From positions 3,851-67,850 of the forward strand of contig CAZXJV010000003.1 of the NCBI GenBank assembly GCA_964641135.1: a DNA stretch of 64,000 nucleotides. Direction: 5' to 3'. Positions within the stretch are counted from its first letter, which is position 1. Every line of letters begins with the position of its first letter. The notes beneath the pieces were generated by a model. It worked only from the letters and a program-made list of their open reading frames with translations. It had not been told where the DNA came from and ran no database searches. Origin of the DNA: Teretinema sp964641135 (lineage in GTDB: Bacteria > Spirochaetota > Spirochaetia > Treponematales > Treponemataceae). Both the position numbers and the translations under genes were made by a program. Of the stretch, positions 1-8,624 are shown one piece after another.

Positions 1-1
1 G

Positions 2-3000
2 GACCGCGTTGACCGGCTCAATGACGCTGCACTTGGTTTGGACGTCCAGCAGACGAAGGCTGTCGCCGCTGTCAAGCGGCTTGATGCTATCCGTGAGGAC
101 GTCGCCCGCAAAGAAGCCGATCTGGCTGAACGCAGCGGCATGGTAGACGGCATTGAACGCAAAATCAAGGAATATGAACAGACCCTTAAAACACTGGAAG
201 ACATGACGGCACGGGCCGAAACAAATCTGGAACGTCTTGCCGATGAATCCGGCTTTACGGAAATGATGGGCAAAAAACTCGGCGAGGCCCAAAAGCAGCT
301 GGGTGCCCTGACGGCAGAAATCCCGGTTCTTCGCGAACAGTTCCTGGAAGAGAATCGCCGTCAGCTTTCTTCCGTGCAGGAAGATGTATTGTCATCCGTC
401 TCAAAGAGTATTGACGACATCGGGCGCAGGGTTGAAGCAGCGCGCCATGACAGCGAAAAGGTTCTTGAACACTCAGCCGAAAAACTCCAGGAACTGGTAA
501 AAAAATCCCTGGCCGAAGCAGCCCGCCGTGCGGACAGCATGGAGGAAGCCACCTTCGTCAAGCTCAAGGAGCAGGCCCTGGATCGCCTGTCACGTTATAA
601 AGAAACCATAGAAGAAAAAACCACCGCAATACAGGAGATGGCTAAAGAGAAGGTTGGAGAAACCCAGCAGCTGGTCAAGAATTTCCGGGCCGAGTGGCAG
701 ACCGAAGCCCATGATTTCCTTGAAACAACACGGGCGGAAATTGCAGAGCTTACCCGCCTTGCCGCAGATGCCTCCGATCGTCTGGAAAAGGAACTGCGGG
801 CGGCCGGTCGCCGCAGCGATCAGCTGGCGGAAGAATTGTCCGCTCGGGTGCACGAACTGGAATCGCATTCTTCCGGCGAGCTTTCCCGTCTGGAAGCGGA
901 AATGAACACCTTCAGCACAGCGGCTGATACCCGCCTTGCCGATATGAGTAAAACGATTGACGGCGGTATTACAGGACTCAAGCAGTCCTTTGACAGTGGA
1001 TTGTCAAAGCTTCAAACTGAAAGCGATTCTTCTATAAATTCGGTAAAGACCGCGCTGGAAAAGGCCTTGCTCGGTGTACGGGATACAGCTGCTGCAGCCC
1101 TTGTAAAACAGGCAGCCGAGTTTACTGCTTCCATTGACCGCCAGTCTGCCGAATTATCAGGCGCTCTTGCGGGGCGTTCCACTGAACTTGCAGCAGCCCT
1201 TGAAAAACTTGCAGCTACCCTTGAACAGGAAATCGGCACTTGCCGCAGTGATGTTGATTACCGCTTGAATGCTCTGCGTACCCTGATTGAAGATACGGAC
1301 CGGCTTGAAGAAACCCTCCGGGCCGCCTGGCAGGAAACAGCAAAAACTGCCGGGGAGAGCTTTAACGCCTGGGCTGCAGGACAGAGCACTGAACAGGAAC
1401 GCTTCAGCGGAACTATCAGTACCAAAGCTGCGGAGATCAGTGACCGTATGGCAGGGCTGGAGGCCGGACTCAATGAGCTCAAATCAAAGGCCTATGCAAA
1501 TGTCTCCGAAAAATTGAAACTCTTTGAAGATGATTTTTTTGCCGATCTTACCAGGCGCAGCGATTCTGTCAATACAGCTCTTGTACAGTGGCAGCACAGT
1601 CTTGATGAACGGCTTGAATCGCTTGGTGCTGCCGGCGAATCTGCCCGCAAGGATCTGGAAACAAAGTATACCCTGGAGTTGACTAACCGCCTGCAGGAAA
1701 TAGGGGAACAGTTCCGCGATCAGACCGGACGGGTTGAAGAACAGATACAGGCGGTAGAAGCAGAGCTTCGCGGACGTATATCGGTCAGCGACAAGACCCT
1801 CAACGGCTTTCTTGAGCAGATCCGTTCCGATTTTGCCGAACTGCGCACTGCGGCTGATGCCCAGTTGCAGAAAGAGCTGGCCGGACATGCTGCCCAGGTG
1901 CAGGAGTCGCTGCGGCGTCAGGAACGCGACATAGAAGTCCGTGCGCGGGCGCTTGAGGATACTGTAGAGCAGGCACGCGGCGACGCAGGCGGGGCTCTGG
2001 AATCAATCCGGCAGGATTTTGCACAGTGGCAACAGCGAACCGTTGCCCAGCTTGATGCAGCCTCGGGTCAGATTGAATCCCGCCTTGCGGATCTTTCTTC
2101 CGGGACAGAGTCGTCAATCACAGCGCTTGAATCAGCTTACACTGCTCAGTATAAGGCCTTCCTCGAGAAGGCTTCCCAGGACCGGGCCTTGATGCAGCAG
2201 CATATAGAACAGCTTGGTTCCCGTATGGATCAGGCTTCTGCGGATTTCGCTGAGCGATCAGGACGGATGCTGGCCGAGCTGACTCGAAATGGTGAAACTT
2301 TCTCTGCTGAACAGGCACGCCAGTTTAGCGAGGCTTCTACAGATACCGACGCAGCCGTACGCGGTCTTAAAACAATGGTTCAGGACGTACGCGACAAGCT
2401 TGAGCAGGCACAGAGCCGCGTTTCTGACCGTATTCAGTCAGAAGCGGCAGCGCTCAATAAAACACTTGACGAGATTGACCGCCGCCAGAAGGCCTTTGTT
2501 GCACAGACCAGGGTGTTTGACCGGGCCGACGAGCTTAAACAGGGGCTTGAAAAAGACCTGGCTGAACTAAAGGACGAGATTGGCCGGCTCGATGTCTACC
2601 GTGAAACGATGAGTTCTCTTGAGCAACACTATATTAAAACCCGCAAGATGGAAGAGGAAGCTACCGCAAAACTCAACAAATTCATGGCCGAGAAAAAACG
2701 TATTGATATTCTGGAAGCAGATTTTACCAAATTGCTCGGTCTTTCAGAATCCATCGACCGGAAAATTTCTGAGCTTACCCTGACCAATGATGATATGCAG
2801 CAATATCAGGTACAGATCCGCCGGTTTGAAGAGAGTATTACAGCAGTTAACAGCCGCTATGAACGCCTTGAAAAGAAGGCAGCGGTTCTTGACCAGACTG
2901 TCGACGGCGTGGACAAGGCCTTTGAAAACCTCAAAAATCTGGAATCAGCCATCGGAGCTCTCCGCAGCGAGTTCAGCTCTGTTCCTGGCCAGCTTGATTC

Positions 3001-3379
3001 CGTTCAGTCAGCTTTGTCCATCCTTATGGAGAACCGCGGACAGCTTTCCAGGGTCGTAGACCGTATCTCCGGTCTCGATGATATACTTTCGGATGTTGAA
3101 ACCAGAACCGAACGCATGCAGACAGCCCGCGAGTGGCTTGCAAAAACAGAAACCAGGCTGGAAGAGATTTCTCGTCAGGCGGAAGATCAGCTAAAACTGC
3201 TTGGTGATCTGTTGAAGGATGAAGGTGCTTCGCGCAAGACCAAAGGTGCACCGCCCATCGGTATCCGTGAAAACGTGGTCAAGCTGTCGCGTCAGGGCTG
3301 GAAAGTAGACGAGATCGCCCGGGCACTGCATCTGTCGCGCGGTGAGGTCGAACTTATTCTGGAACTTCCGCAGAAATAA
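2..3379 (+). CDS. SpiroCoCo-type giant coiled-coil protein, 5' end outside window
   Basis: The reading frame is open from the first bases of the window, so the true start lies upstream and at least 1,125 residues are visible. Almost the whole length is heptad-rich alpha-helical coiled coil: rich in Glu, Lys, Gln, Ala and Leu, poor in Pro and Gly, and without recognisable enzymatic motifs. The last 40 or so residues differ and form a compact helix-turn-helix-like segment (VVKLSRQGWKVDEIARALHL). This architecture matches the spirochaete-specific SpiroCoCo coiled-coil family, whose members usually have an N-terminal membrane anchor; that part is not visible here. The function is unknown, and a structural or cytoskeletal role is inference. 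The 3' end overlaps the convergent ispF by 26 bp, leaving no intergenic terminator. Confidence 0.8.
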   Translation, partial: DRVDRLNDAALGLDVQQTKAVAAVKRLDAIREDVARKEADLAERSGMVDGIERKIKEYEQTLKTLEDMTARAETNLERLADESGFTEMMGKKLGEAQKQLGALTAEIPVLREQFLEENRRQLSSVQEDVLSSVSKSIDDIGRRVEAARHDSEKVLEHSAEKLQELVKKSLAEAARRADSMEEATFVKLKEQALDRLSRYKETIEEKTTAIQEMAKEKVGETQQLVKNFRAEWQTEAHDFLETTRAEIAELTRLAADASDRLEKELRAAGRRSDQLAEELSARVHELESHSSGELSRLEAEMNTFSTAADTRLADMSKTIDGGITGLKQSFDSGLSKLQTESDSSINSVKTALEKALLGVRDTAAAALVKQAAEFTASIDRQSAELSGALAGRSTELAAALEKLAATLEQEIGTCRSDVDYRLNALRTLIEDTDRLEETLRAAWQETAKTAGESFNAWAAGQSTEQERFSGTISTKAAEISDRMAGLEAGLNELKSKAYANVSEKLKLFEDDFFADLTRRSDSVNTALVQWQHSLDERLESLGAAGESARKDLETKYTLELTNRLQEIGEQFRDQTGRVEEQIQAVEAELRGRISVSDKTLNGFLEQIRSDFAELRTAADAQLQKELAGHAAQVQESLRRQERDIEVRARALEDTVEQARGDAGGALESIRQDFAQWQQRTVAQLDAASGQIESRLADLSSGTESSITALESAYTAQYKAFLEKASQDRALMQQHIEQLGSRMDQASADFAERSGRMLAELTRNGETFSAEQARQFSEASTDTDAAVRGLKTMVQDVRDKLEQAQSRVSDRIQSEAAALNKTLDEIDRRQKAFVAQTRVFDRADELKQGLEKDLAELKDEIGRLDVYRETMSSLEQHYIKTRKMEEEATAKLNKFMAEKKRIDILEADFTKLLGLSESIDRKISELTLTNDDMQQYQVQIRRFEESITAVNSRYERLEKKAAVLDQTVDGVDKAFENLKNLESAIGALRSEFSSVPGQLDSVQSALSILMENRGQLSRVVDRISGLDDILSDVETRTERMQTAREWLAKTETRLEEISRQAEDQLKLLGDLLKDEGASRKTKGAPPIGIRENVVKLSRQGWKVDEIARALHLSRGEVELILELPQK

Positions 3380-3842
3380 GGCAGGATGCCCAGCATTCAA
3401 CAGCCTCGCCGGTTCCCACCGGTGCAAGGCCTTCTCCTGTTTTTGCCTTTACAAAGATCCTGTCCGGATCGACAGAAAGTACTGCGGCGATTGAGTTACG
3501 AACGTGGGTCCGCCATGGAAGGAATTTGGGTCGTTCAAGGGCAATAATACAGTCAAGATTGACCAGGTGCCAGCCATGAGCTTTCACCAGTTTCCATGCA
3601 GTTGCAAGAAGTGTTCGTGAGTCGGCATCCTTCCATTGTGCATCCGATGGAGGGAATAGTTCGCCGATATCGCCAAGACCGGCAGCACCGAGAAGGGCGT
3701 CTGTTATGGCGTGCAGCAGAACATCGCCGTCCGAGTGACCGGCTTCTCCGGTTTCGGAGGGGATGATGACGCCGCCAAGTACCAGTGGCCGTCCGCAAAC
3801 CAGCCGGTGGCGGTCCCAGCCCAATCCAGTCCGTATTTTCAC
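3354..3842 (-). CDS. ispF: 2-C-methyl-D-erythritol 2,4-cyclodiphosphate synthase
   Basis: The 162-residue protein has the usual IspF length. It cyclises CDP-methylerythritol 2-phosphate to methylerythritol cyclodiphosphate, releasing CMP, in the cytoplasmic MEP isoprenoid pathway. Visible hallmarks are GWDRHR near residues 8-13, whose Asp and His are metal ligands, HSDGDVLLHAITDALLGA at 36-53 with the third metal His, and GDIGELFPP. The C-terminal KAKTGEGLAPVGTGEAVE segment fits the family nucleotide-binding loop. The start ATG overlaps the ispD stop in an ATGA arrangement, so the two are translationally coupled. The separate ispD and ispF genes here contrast with the IspDF fusions found in some bacteria. 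The 3' end overlaps the coiled-coil gene. Confidence 0.95.
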   Translation of the reverse strand: MKIRTGLGWDRHRLVCGRPLVLGGVIIPSETGEAGHSDGDVLLHAITDALLGAAGLGDIGELFPPSDAQWKDADSRTLLATAWKLVKAHGWHLVNLDCIIALERPKFLPWRTHVRNSIAAVLSVDPDRIFVKAKTGEGLAPVGTGEAVECWASCLISAEVPE

Positions 3843-4528
3843 AAATCCCCCTGCCAGGTGATTTTTCTGTTTTCACGTTCGCCAGGACAGATCAGGACCC
3901 GCCCCTGATACCGGTCCCATATTTCACTGTCATCTGTATATTCATGGGTATCAGCGGCGGCTTTACGGTGGGCATCTACAATACCGGCAAAGCGGAACCC
4001 CTGAGGTGTCTGAACCGCTGAAAGAAAGCGGCGTTCAGGATGTTCTACAATACAGCAGTCGGGGCCGCATCGTTTGATGGTATCAGTAACGCTGATTCCG
4101 GGAACAACAGCTCCATGGAGGACTGTTTCCTCACAAACGGCCCTTATAAGTGAATGACTTACAAAGGGCCGGGCACCGTCATGTATGAGGATGATGTCGG
4201 CACCTGGCTCGGCTGCTGCAAGTGCCTCAAGTCCCAGACGAACCGAAGACTGGCGGTGTGCACCGCCTTCCACAAAAAGGATTCTGTTCAGTAGTTCCGG
4301 TGTGATTGACGGATCCCTTGCCAATACCGATCGCGCCTCACTGATACCGCCTGGCGGCACTACAATGGCAATGAGGGCGAACAATTGTGTTTCGGAAAAA
4401 ATACCCAGGCAGGCAGAAAGAACAGTCCTTCCGGGGTTAGTGGCTGTTAGCGGCAGATATTCTTTTTTGACGGGTCCGCCCATTCGGGTAGAGCTGCCTG
4501 CTGCAGTGATCAGGGCAAGGCGGACCAT
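3839..4528 (-). CDS. ispD: 2-C-methyl-D-erythritol 4-phosphate cytidylyltransferase
   Basis: The 229-residue enzyme transfers CMP from CTP to methylerythritol 4-phosphate, two steps before IspF. The N-terminal ALITAAGSSTRMG is the nucleotide-binding signature, and the downstream Lys-Lys-Glu-Tyr-Leu segment fits the family. ILIHDGARPFVS (around residue 115) and the DTIK segment are the other conserved blocks. A GAGTGAGG Shine-Dalgarno lies directly before ATG 4528, only 3 bp after the carD stop. The order carD-ispD-ispF therefore reads as one transcript. Pathway assignment is firm from the pair of enzymes; other MEP genes are not in this window. Confidence 0.95.
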   Translation of the reverse strand: MVRLALITAAGSSTRMGGPVKKEYLPLTATNPGRTVLSACLGIFSETQLFALIAIVVPPGGISEARSVLARDPSITPELLNRILFVEGGAHRQSSVRLGLEALAAAEPGADIILIHDGARPFVSHSLIRAVCEETVLHGAVVPGISVTDTIKRCGPDCCIVEHPERRFLSAVQTPQGFRFAGIVDAHRKAAADTHEYTDDSEIWDRYQGRVLICPGERENRKITWQGDL

Positions 4529-4531
4529 ACC

Positions 4532-5149
4532 TCACTCGTCCGAATCGTCCTCATCATCGCTGTCATTATCAGCGGAGAGGTCTTCATCCATGAAGTCATC
4601 GTCATCATCTATGATTTCCTGGTCGATTTTGACATCATCTTCGTCAATTTCGCCAAGTGGTTCCAGATGAGTGTGGATCAGGGCTTCCACTTCGCTTCGG
4701 GACATGTCCAGTGAATATGTAATTTCATCTTCCAGAAGCTTGCGGGCGGAATCATACAGCTTCCGCTCAAGTATCGGCAGCTCTTTAACTTTTGACCGGT
4801 GATACAGCGAACGTACTATTGTTGCAATGTCGATTACGCTGCCTTTCTTTAAAAGATCAAGGTTGATCTGATATCGGAGTTTCCAGTCAGATGGAATTGG
4901 CTCAAAGTCCTGCGAAATAAGCTCAAGTGCTTTTCGGGCTTCATCCTGGGAAACAATAGCCCGTATACCCAGCTCTTCAGCTTTGAGTACGGGGACCATA
5001 ACAGTCATGTCCGAAACATCAAGATAAATAACGTAATACAGGATGTTCTCACCCTTAAATGTTTTTTCCTTGATTTCCAGAATCTTGCCGACACCCTGGC
5101 TGGGATATACGACTTTTTGGTTGACCTTGAAGGCAGTTTTGCTACTCAT
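4532..5149 (-). CDS. carD: CarD family RNA-polymerase-binding transcription regulator
   Basis: The 205-residue protein opens with the CarD/TRCF RNA-polymerase-interaction fold (KVNQKVVYPSQGVGKILEI, about residues 8-70), followed by a helical DNA-binding half (SDWKLRYQINLDLLKKGS through about 165). The last 40 residues are almost entirely Asp and Glu, an unusually long acidic tail. CarD proteins bind the beta subunit and stabilise open promoter complexes, often at stable-RNA promoters. That role is family knowledge, and the sequence itself shows the domain only. It sits first in a tight block with ispD and ispF, an arrangement I recall from treponemes. The acidic tail could act as a DNA mimic or autoinhibitory arm, which is inference. 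Confidence 0.93.
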   Translation of the reverse strand: MSSKTAFKVNQKVVYPSQGVGKILEIKEKTFKGENILYYVIYLDVSDMTVMVPVLKAEELGIRAIVSQDEARKALELISQDFEPIPSDWKLRYQINLDLLKKGSVIDIATIVRSLYHRSKVKELPILERKLYDSARKLLEDEITYSLDMSRSEVEALIHTHLEPLGEIDEDDVKIDQEIIDDDDDFMDEDLSADNDSDDEDDSDE

Positions 5150-5183
5150 ACGGCTTTCATAGTATCATAAATAGTCAGGGAGG

Positions 5184-6770
5184 TCAAAGCCCTGCCCGTG
5201 CAACCCCCGGCAGTGCCCTCGGTGCAACAAAACGTAAAAACTTGAAAGGATGAATATCAAGCGGGTTCCGGTACCATCCGTCCAGACCGTTTGTATCGAT
5301 TACATTCACTGATAGGTTGTGCGAAACCGGAAGAATTACTCCGTCCTTTAAAAGGAGTTCTTCGGCCCTGGCAAGGATTGTATAGCGTTCCTGTCCGCTT
5401 GTTGCTTTGGCCGATGCGTCCAGAAGGCTGTCGAATTCACTGTTTTTCCAGCGTGCTTCATTAAGCGAAGAATCAGAGCGGAACATTTCAAGAAATGCCA
5501 GCGGGTCGGCAAAGTCACCGATCCAGGATGTCAGTCCAACAGTAAAACCGTTGCTTCCGAGTGATTGATAATACTCACGGAACGGCAGGCCCTCTACCCG
5601 TGTTTTGATACCCAGTGTTTCCCATGCCTCTGTCATTTTCTCTGCCTGGATGCGAAGGCTTGGTGCTTCAGGAATTCGTATCACCAGCTCGGGAAGTATA
5701 ATGTCGGGATTCTGTTTTTTCCATTCTGAAAAAAGAATAGCAGCCTTTCCGGGATCAGTCTCAACAACACCTTCCAGCTGGGGATAGCCTGCAATCGGGA
5801 ATACAAGCGTTTTTGCCGGAATAAGGTATCCTTCCCGCAGTGTATCCCAGTTGACTGCCAGGAAAAGAATACGGCGCAGATCCTGATCAGCCCATGCTCC
5901 TTCGGTGCGGAAGAAATAGTATTCGGTTGCAAACATCGGTGAAACCTTGATGGACTCGGTATCATAAATTCCGTCCAGAATCATTGTGCCACCCAGCCAG
6001 TCGATTTCCCCGCGGTTAAATGCATCTGTCAGCATTCGGGAATCATCCGAGATAACCAGGCGTATGGAGGGGACCAGTACTTCGTCGCGGTCCCAGTACC
6101 AGATGTTTTTTACAAATCGCAGACCTTCTTCGCCGGAAGAGTCCAGGCGGTATGGACCGCTTGAAACAGGCAGGGCAGAGGGACTGAAATCGGCGTCGGG
6201 TCTGTTAAGACGGGAAGGATGAACAGCGCTGAATGCATGATGACACAGAATTTTCAGAAGGTGATCAGCGGGGCGCTCTAGTCGTACTGTCAATTCGGTT
6301 ATGCCGGCTGCGGTAATTCCGACAGAGGCAGGGTCGGGGTTTAGTCCGGTGCGGTAGCTGCGTGCACCCTCTATCATGTCAAATAACGATGCGTAAGGTG
6401 CCTCTGTTGATCGATCAAGCAATGACAGCCATGAGTTGCGTATTACTTCGGCGGTAATGCGTTCGCCGGTTTCAAAACGCGCTGTAGAGCGAAGTTTGAA
6501 CTTCCACACAAGGCCGTCAGGGCTGACGGTAAAAGATTCAGCTATTGCGGGAACGGGTTCCATGTTGAATGGATCATACACGAACAAGCCTTCGGCTACA
6601 GCGGTAAGAATCTGTGCCTCATCGGCGTTGTATGCCTTGTGTACCCGCCAGTCCGGTATTGACGATGATATATTGGCGGTGAATTCCCGCTGCGGCCAGC
6701 TTTGAGCCGAAAGAGCTGTGCTTGCCATGCACAGAACCGCGAGAAAGAGTGTGCAGATTCGTTTAGACAT
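5184..6770 (-). CDS. extracytoplasmic oligopeptide-type solute-binding protein (SBP family 5)
   Basis: The 528-residue protein has a classic signal peptide (Lys-Arg, hydrophobic core, ALSA cleavage site near residue 21) and the SBP family 5 fold. The early segment in which a binding protein is loaded with peptide (ITAEVIRNSWLSLLD, then AVHPSRL and SSGPYRLDS) resembles DppA/OppA proteins. I chose ATG 6770 because it begins the signal peptide and overlaps the stop of the upstream gene by 8 bp; an in-frame start at 6878 would add 36 residues that lack signal-peptide character. No permease or ATPase genes adjoin it, so it must work with a transporter encoded elsewhere or have another role. Ligand unknown. 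Confidence 0.85.
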   Translation of the reverse strand: MSKRICTLFLAVLCMASTALSAQSWPQREFTANISSSIPDWRVHKAYNADEAQILTAVAEGLFVYDPFNMEPVPAIAESFTVSPDGLVWKFKLRSTARFETGERITAEVIRNSWLSLLDRSTEAPYASLFDMIEGARSYRTGLNPDPASVGITAAGITELTVRLERPADHLLKILCHHAFSAVHPSRLNRPDADFSPSALPVSSGPYRLDSSGEEGLRFVKNIWYWDRDEVLVPSIRLVISDDSRMLTDAFNRGEIDWLGGTMILDGIYDTESIKVSPMFATEYYFFRTEGAWADQDLRRILFLAVNWDTLREGYLIPAKTLVFPIAGYPQLEGVVETDPGKAAILFSEWKKQNPDIILPELVIRIPEAPSLRIQAEKMTEAWETLGIKTRVEGLPFREYYQSLGSNGFTVGLTSWIGDFADPLAFLEMFRSDSSLNEARWKNSEFDSLLDASAKATSGQERYTILARAEELLLKDGVILPVSHNLSVNVIDTNGLDGWYRNPLDIHPFKFLRFVAPRALPGVARAGL

Positions 6771-8181
6771 TCGTGATCCCCAGTTTCTTGAGCTGCTGCT
6801 GTTCTTCCAGTTGTGCCGAGTATTCGGCGCGGCACTGGTTAGCCTTGACCAGATTGTTTTTGATTGTAGAAAGTTCAATCTTTATTCCCCGGATCCGGTC
6901 ACGGGCTTCAGCGGGTATGGATTGCTTGAAATAATCATCCACACCAGCCAGCTGCTTTGAAAGGTTGCCAAGTTCTGCCAGGTTACGGGTCAGAAGATCG
7001 AATATCTGCTGTTCCTCCATCGATTCTATTTTTAGATAGGTTGGCGAGCTCCTGACTGTAAAACCGGTAAACAGACGGCTTTTTTTTCGCACCTCATCGA
7101 TAAAATCAGACCAGATTATGCTTTCTCTCTTGCCGGTTCCTGTTGCGGGGTCAGCAATGAGAATATACATCTCAACTTCTTTTTCGGGAATATTGAATGC
7201 CTTGCGGAACAGGGCTGCAAGTCGGGACATGAAGCTTTTTTCAAGGCTTTGCAGGGTATGGTAATTATCCTGTATTTTGTTGAGAATTTCATCGAGCTGT
7301 GGTGCCACAGCTCCGATTGTACGAATACCATCCAGCAGAACAGGTTTGAGGCTTTCTTCTGTATGCGCCTTGTTTTCCTGTGTCCTGGAAGTTGTCAGTT
7401 TTGCAAGCAGTTCTTGCTGCAACACTGCATGATCCGGCGAAAAATCCTCACGGAGAATTTCTTCGATCAGTTCGGTATAGAAGGGTTGATCGCGCATTTG
7501 TGCGGCAAAGGCGCGTTTTATATCCCTTATTGCCTCTGTCATGCCGCCGGTAAAGATTTTTTCCGGATTAAAAACAGCGGCAGGCATGACCATTTTTCGT
7601 ATTGTCAGTTTGTACCGTTCGCGGTGAAATTCTGCAAGACTGCGAAGTCCCTTGGTAATATTTATCGCACTTTTGCTCAGCTGCCTGAGACAATCATTTA
7701 CAATACTGATGGAAAGAGGATCTGTGCCTGTACGGACATTTGCTACCAGCTCGGCAAGTCCGCGGGTGTTCGGCTTGTTGGATGTATTTGAAAAGGTATC
7801 CCAGTTAAAGGTACGCATAAGGGTAGCTATGCGGTTGATCCGTTCAGGTGCAAGATTGTCACAGGTAAAGGTGTAATAGTTATTCAGATAGTCAAGCATA
7901 GCTTCAAATTCGGCCAAACGGCGTCCGATGACCGGTCCCCGTTCGGAATCTGCGAAGGTTTCATCGGACGGCAGTTCAATTTCCTGTATCTTGCTGTCGT
8001 ATTTATAGGGTTCGTCGTGAAAAACGCCTTTTTTTATCAAAACTGTGCGCAGTGTCTTCGTAGCGCTGTGCGCTATCCGGAATTCTTCCTGGAGCTTGGG
8101 TAAAAAGAATGAATCGAAGGCTGCCTGTCGTTCCATGACAGCCTGAAACAGTGCATCGGTAAAACTGCTGTTTTGTTCCAT
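6763..8181 (-). CDS. conserved hypothetical cytoplasmic protein, function unknown
   Basis: I do not recognise a domain in this 472-residue protein. It has no signal peptide or membrane segment, is mostly alpha-helical with many charged residues, and ends in a Glu-Gln-rich helix (QLEEQQQLKKLGITNV). I chose ATG 8181 (MEQNSSF) over in-frame ATGs at 8211 and 8226. A promoter-like pair (TTGCCG, 17-nt spacer, GATAAT) lies between those upstream ATGs and 8181, leaving only 9 nt before 8181. No Shine-Dalgarno is present, so the mRNA would be practically leaderless. Its stop overlaps the start of the downstream solute-binding protein gene, indicating one operon leading into carD-ispD-ispF. Confidence 0.7.
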   Translation of the reverse strand: MEQNSSFTDALFQAVMERQAAFDSFFLPKLQEEFRIAHSATKTLRTVLIKKGVFHDEPYKYDSKIQEIELPSDETFADSERGPVIGRRLAEFEAMLDYLNNYYTFTCDNLAPERINRIATLMRTFNWDTFSNTSNKPNTRGLAELVANVRTGTDPLSISIVNDCLRQLSKSAINITKGLRSLAEFHRERYKLTIRKMVMPAAVFNPEKIFTGGMTEAIRDIKRAFAAQMRDQPFYTELIEEILREDFSPDHAVLQQELLAKLTTSRTQENKAHTEESLKPVLLDGIRTIGAVAPQLDEILNKIQDNYHTLQSLEKSFMSRLAALFRKAFNIPEKEVEMYILIADPATGTGKRESIIWSDFIDEVRKKSRLFTGFTVRSSPTYLKIESMEEQQIFDLLTRNLAELGNLSKQLAGVDDYFKQSIPAEARDRIRGIKIELSTIKNNLVKANQCRAEYSAQLEEQQQLKKLGITNV

Positions 8182-8190
8182 AATTATACT

Positions 8191-8219
8191 ATTATCGGCT
8201 AAAAAGGTCATAACGGCAA
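8191..8219 (-). promoter_or_regulatory. promoter for the hypothetical-carD-ispDF operon
   Basis: On the minus strand TTGCCG (8219-8214) and GATAAT (8196-8191) are separated by 17 nt. The start ATG follows 9 nt after the -10 box, so initiation would fall within about 3 nt of it. Only the -10 is a strong match. Confidence 0.45.
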
Positions 8220-8259
8220 GACACAATTACTGCTATCAATAGTGTTGTTTTTTCGGTTA

Positions 8260-8288
8260 TTGACATTGACCTGACAGGGGAGTATTGT
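8260..8288 (+). promoter_or_regulatory. promoter of the thrS T-box leader
   Basis: A perfect TTGACA (8260-8265), a 17-nt spacer and TATTGT (8283-8288) predict a transcript starting near 8294, immediately before the conserved T-box Stem I sequence. The -35 hexamer is followed directly by a second TTGACC. Confidence 0.7.
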
Positions 8289-8293
8289 TAGAT

Positions 8294-8600
8294 AACGCAA
8301 TGACGGAGACGAGTAGTTCCAGTCTGCACTGCAACCAGAGAAACGGTCCGGCAACCCCGGCAATGGGGTTCAGGGTGGAAGACCGCTGCATGCAAGGAAT
8401 GAAAACCCCTCCCGAGCAGTACGGGGAACACCCTATATCTTTGAGGTATAGTGTCAGTAACCGCTACCGTAATCCGGCGATAACGGAGATGAGCGCGCAC
8501 CCTGTCATGGGGATGCGAAGCGGGGTGGCACCGCGGAGACTGACTGCATGTATGCAGTACGGTTCTTCCGTCCCCGGAAACGGCTGTCTTTCAGGCAACC
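8294..8600 (+). ncRNA. T-box leader riboswitch of thrS (threonine ACC specifier)
   Basis: The leader between the promoter and thrS has the ordered landmarks of a T-box. They are an AGTA S-turn strand (8312-8315), an AGAGA bulge strand (8337-8341), a GGTG distal motif (8374-8377) and GAAA followed by ACC (8405-8407), the threonine codon. Stem I pairings can be drawn: 8305-8308 with 8409-8412, 8316-8320 with 8396-8400, 8330-8333 with 8387-8390, 8344-8348 with 8381-8385, and a distal hairpin 8353-8358/8365-8370. A later hairpin is at 8428-8437/8446-8454. The signature GGGGTGGCACCGCGG is at 8522-8536. The expression platform is less clear: a hairpin 8543-8558 and a weak one at 8568-8583 lack a strong U-tract. 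Uncharged tRNA-Thr would be the ligand. Confidence 0.88.
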
Positions 8601-8624
8601 GTAATACCGGTCAGGAGTGTGCCC

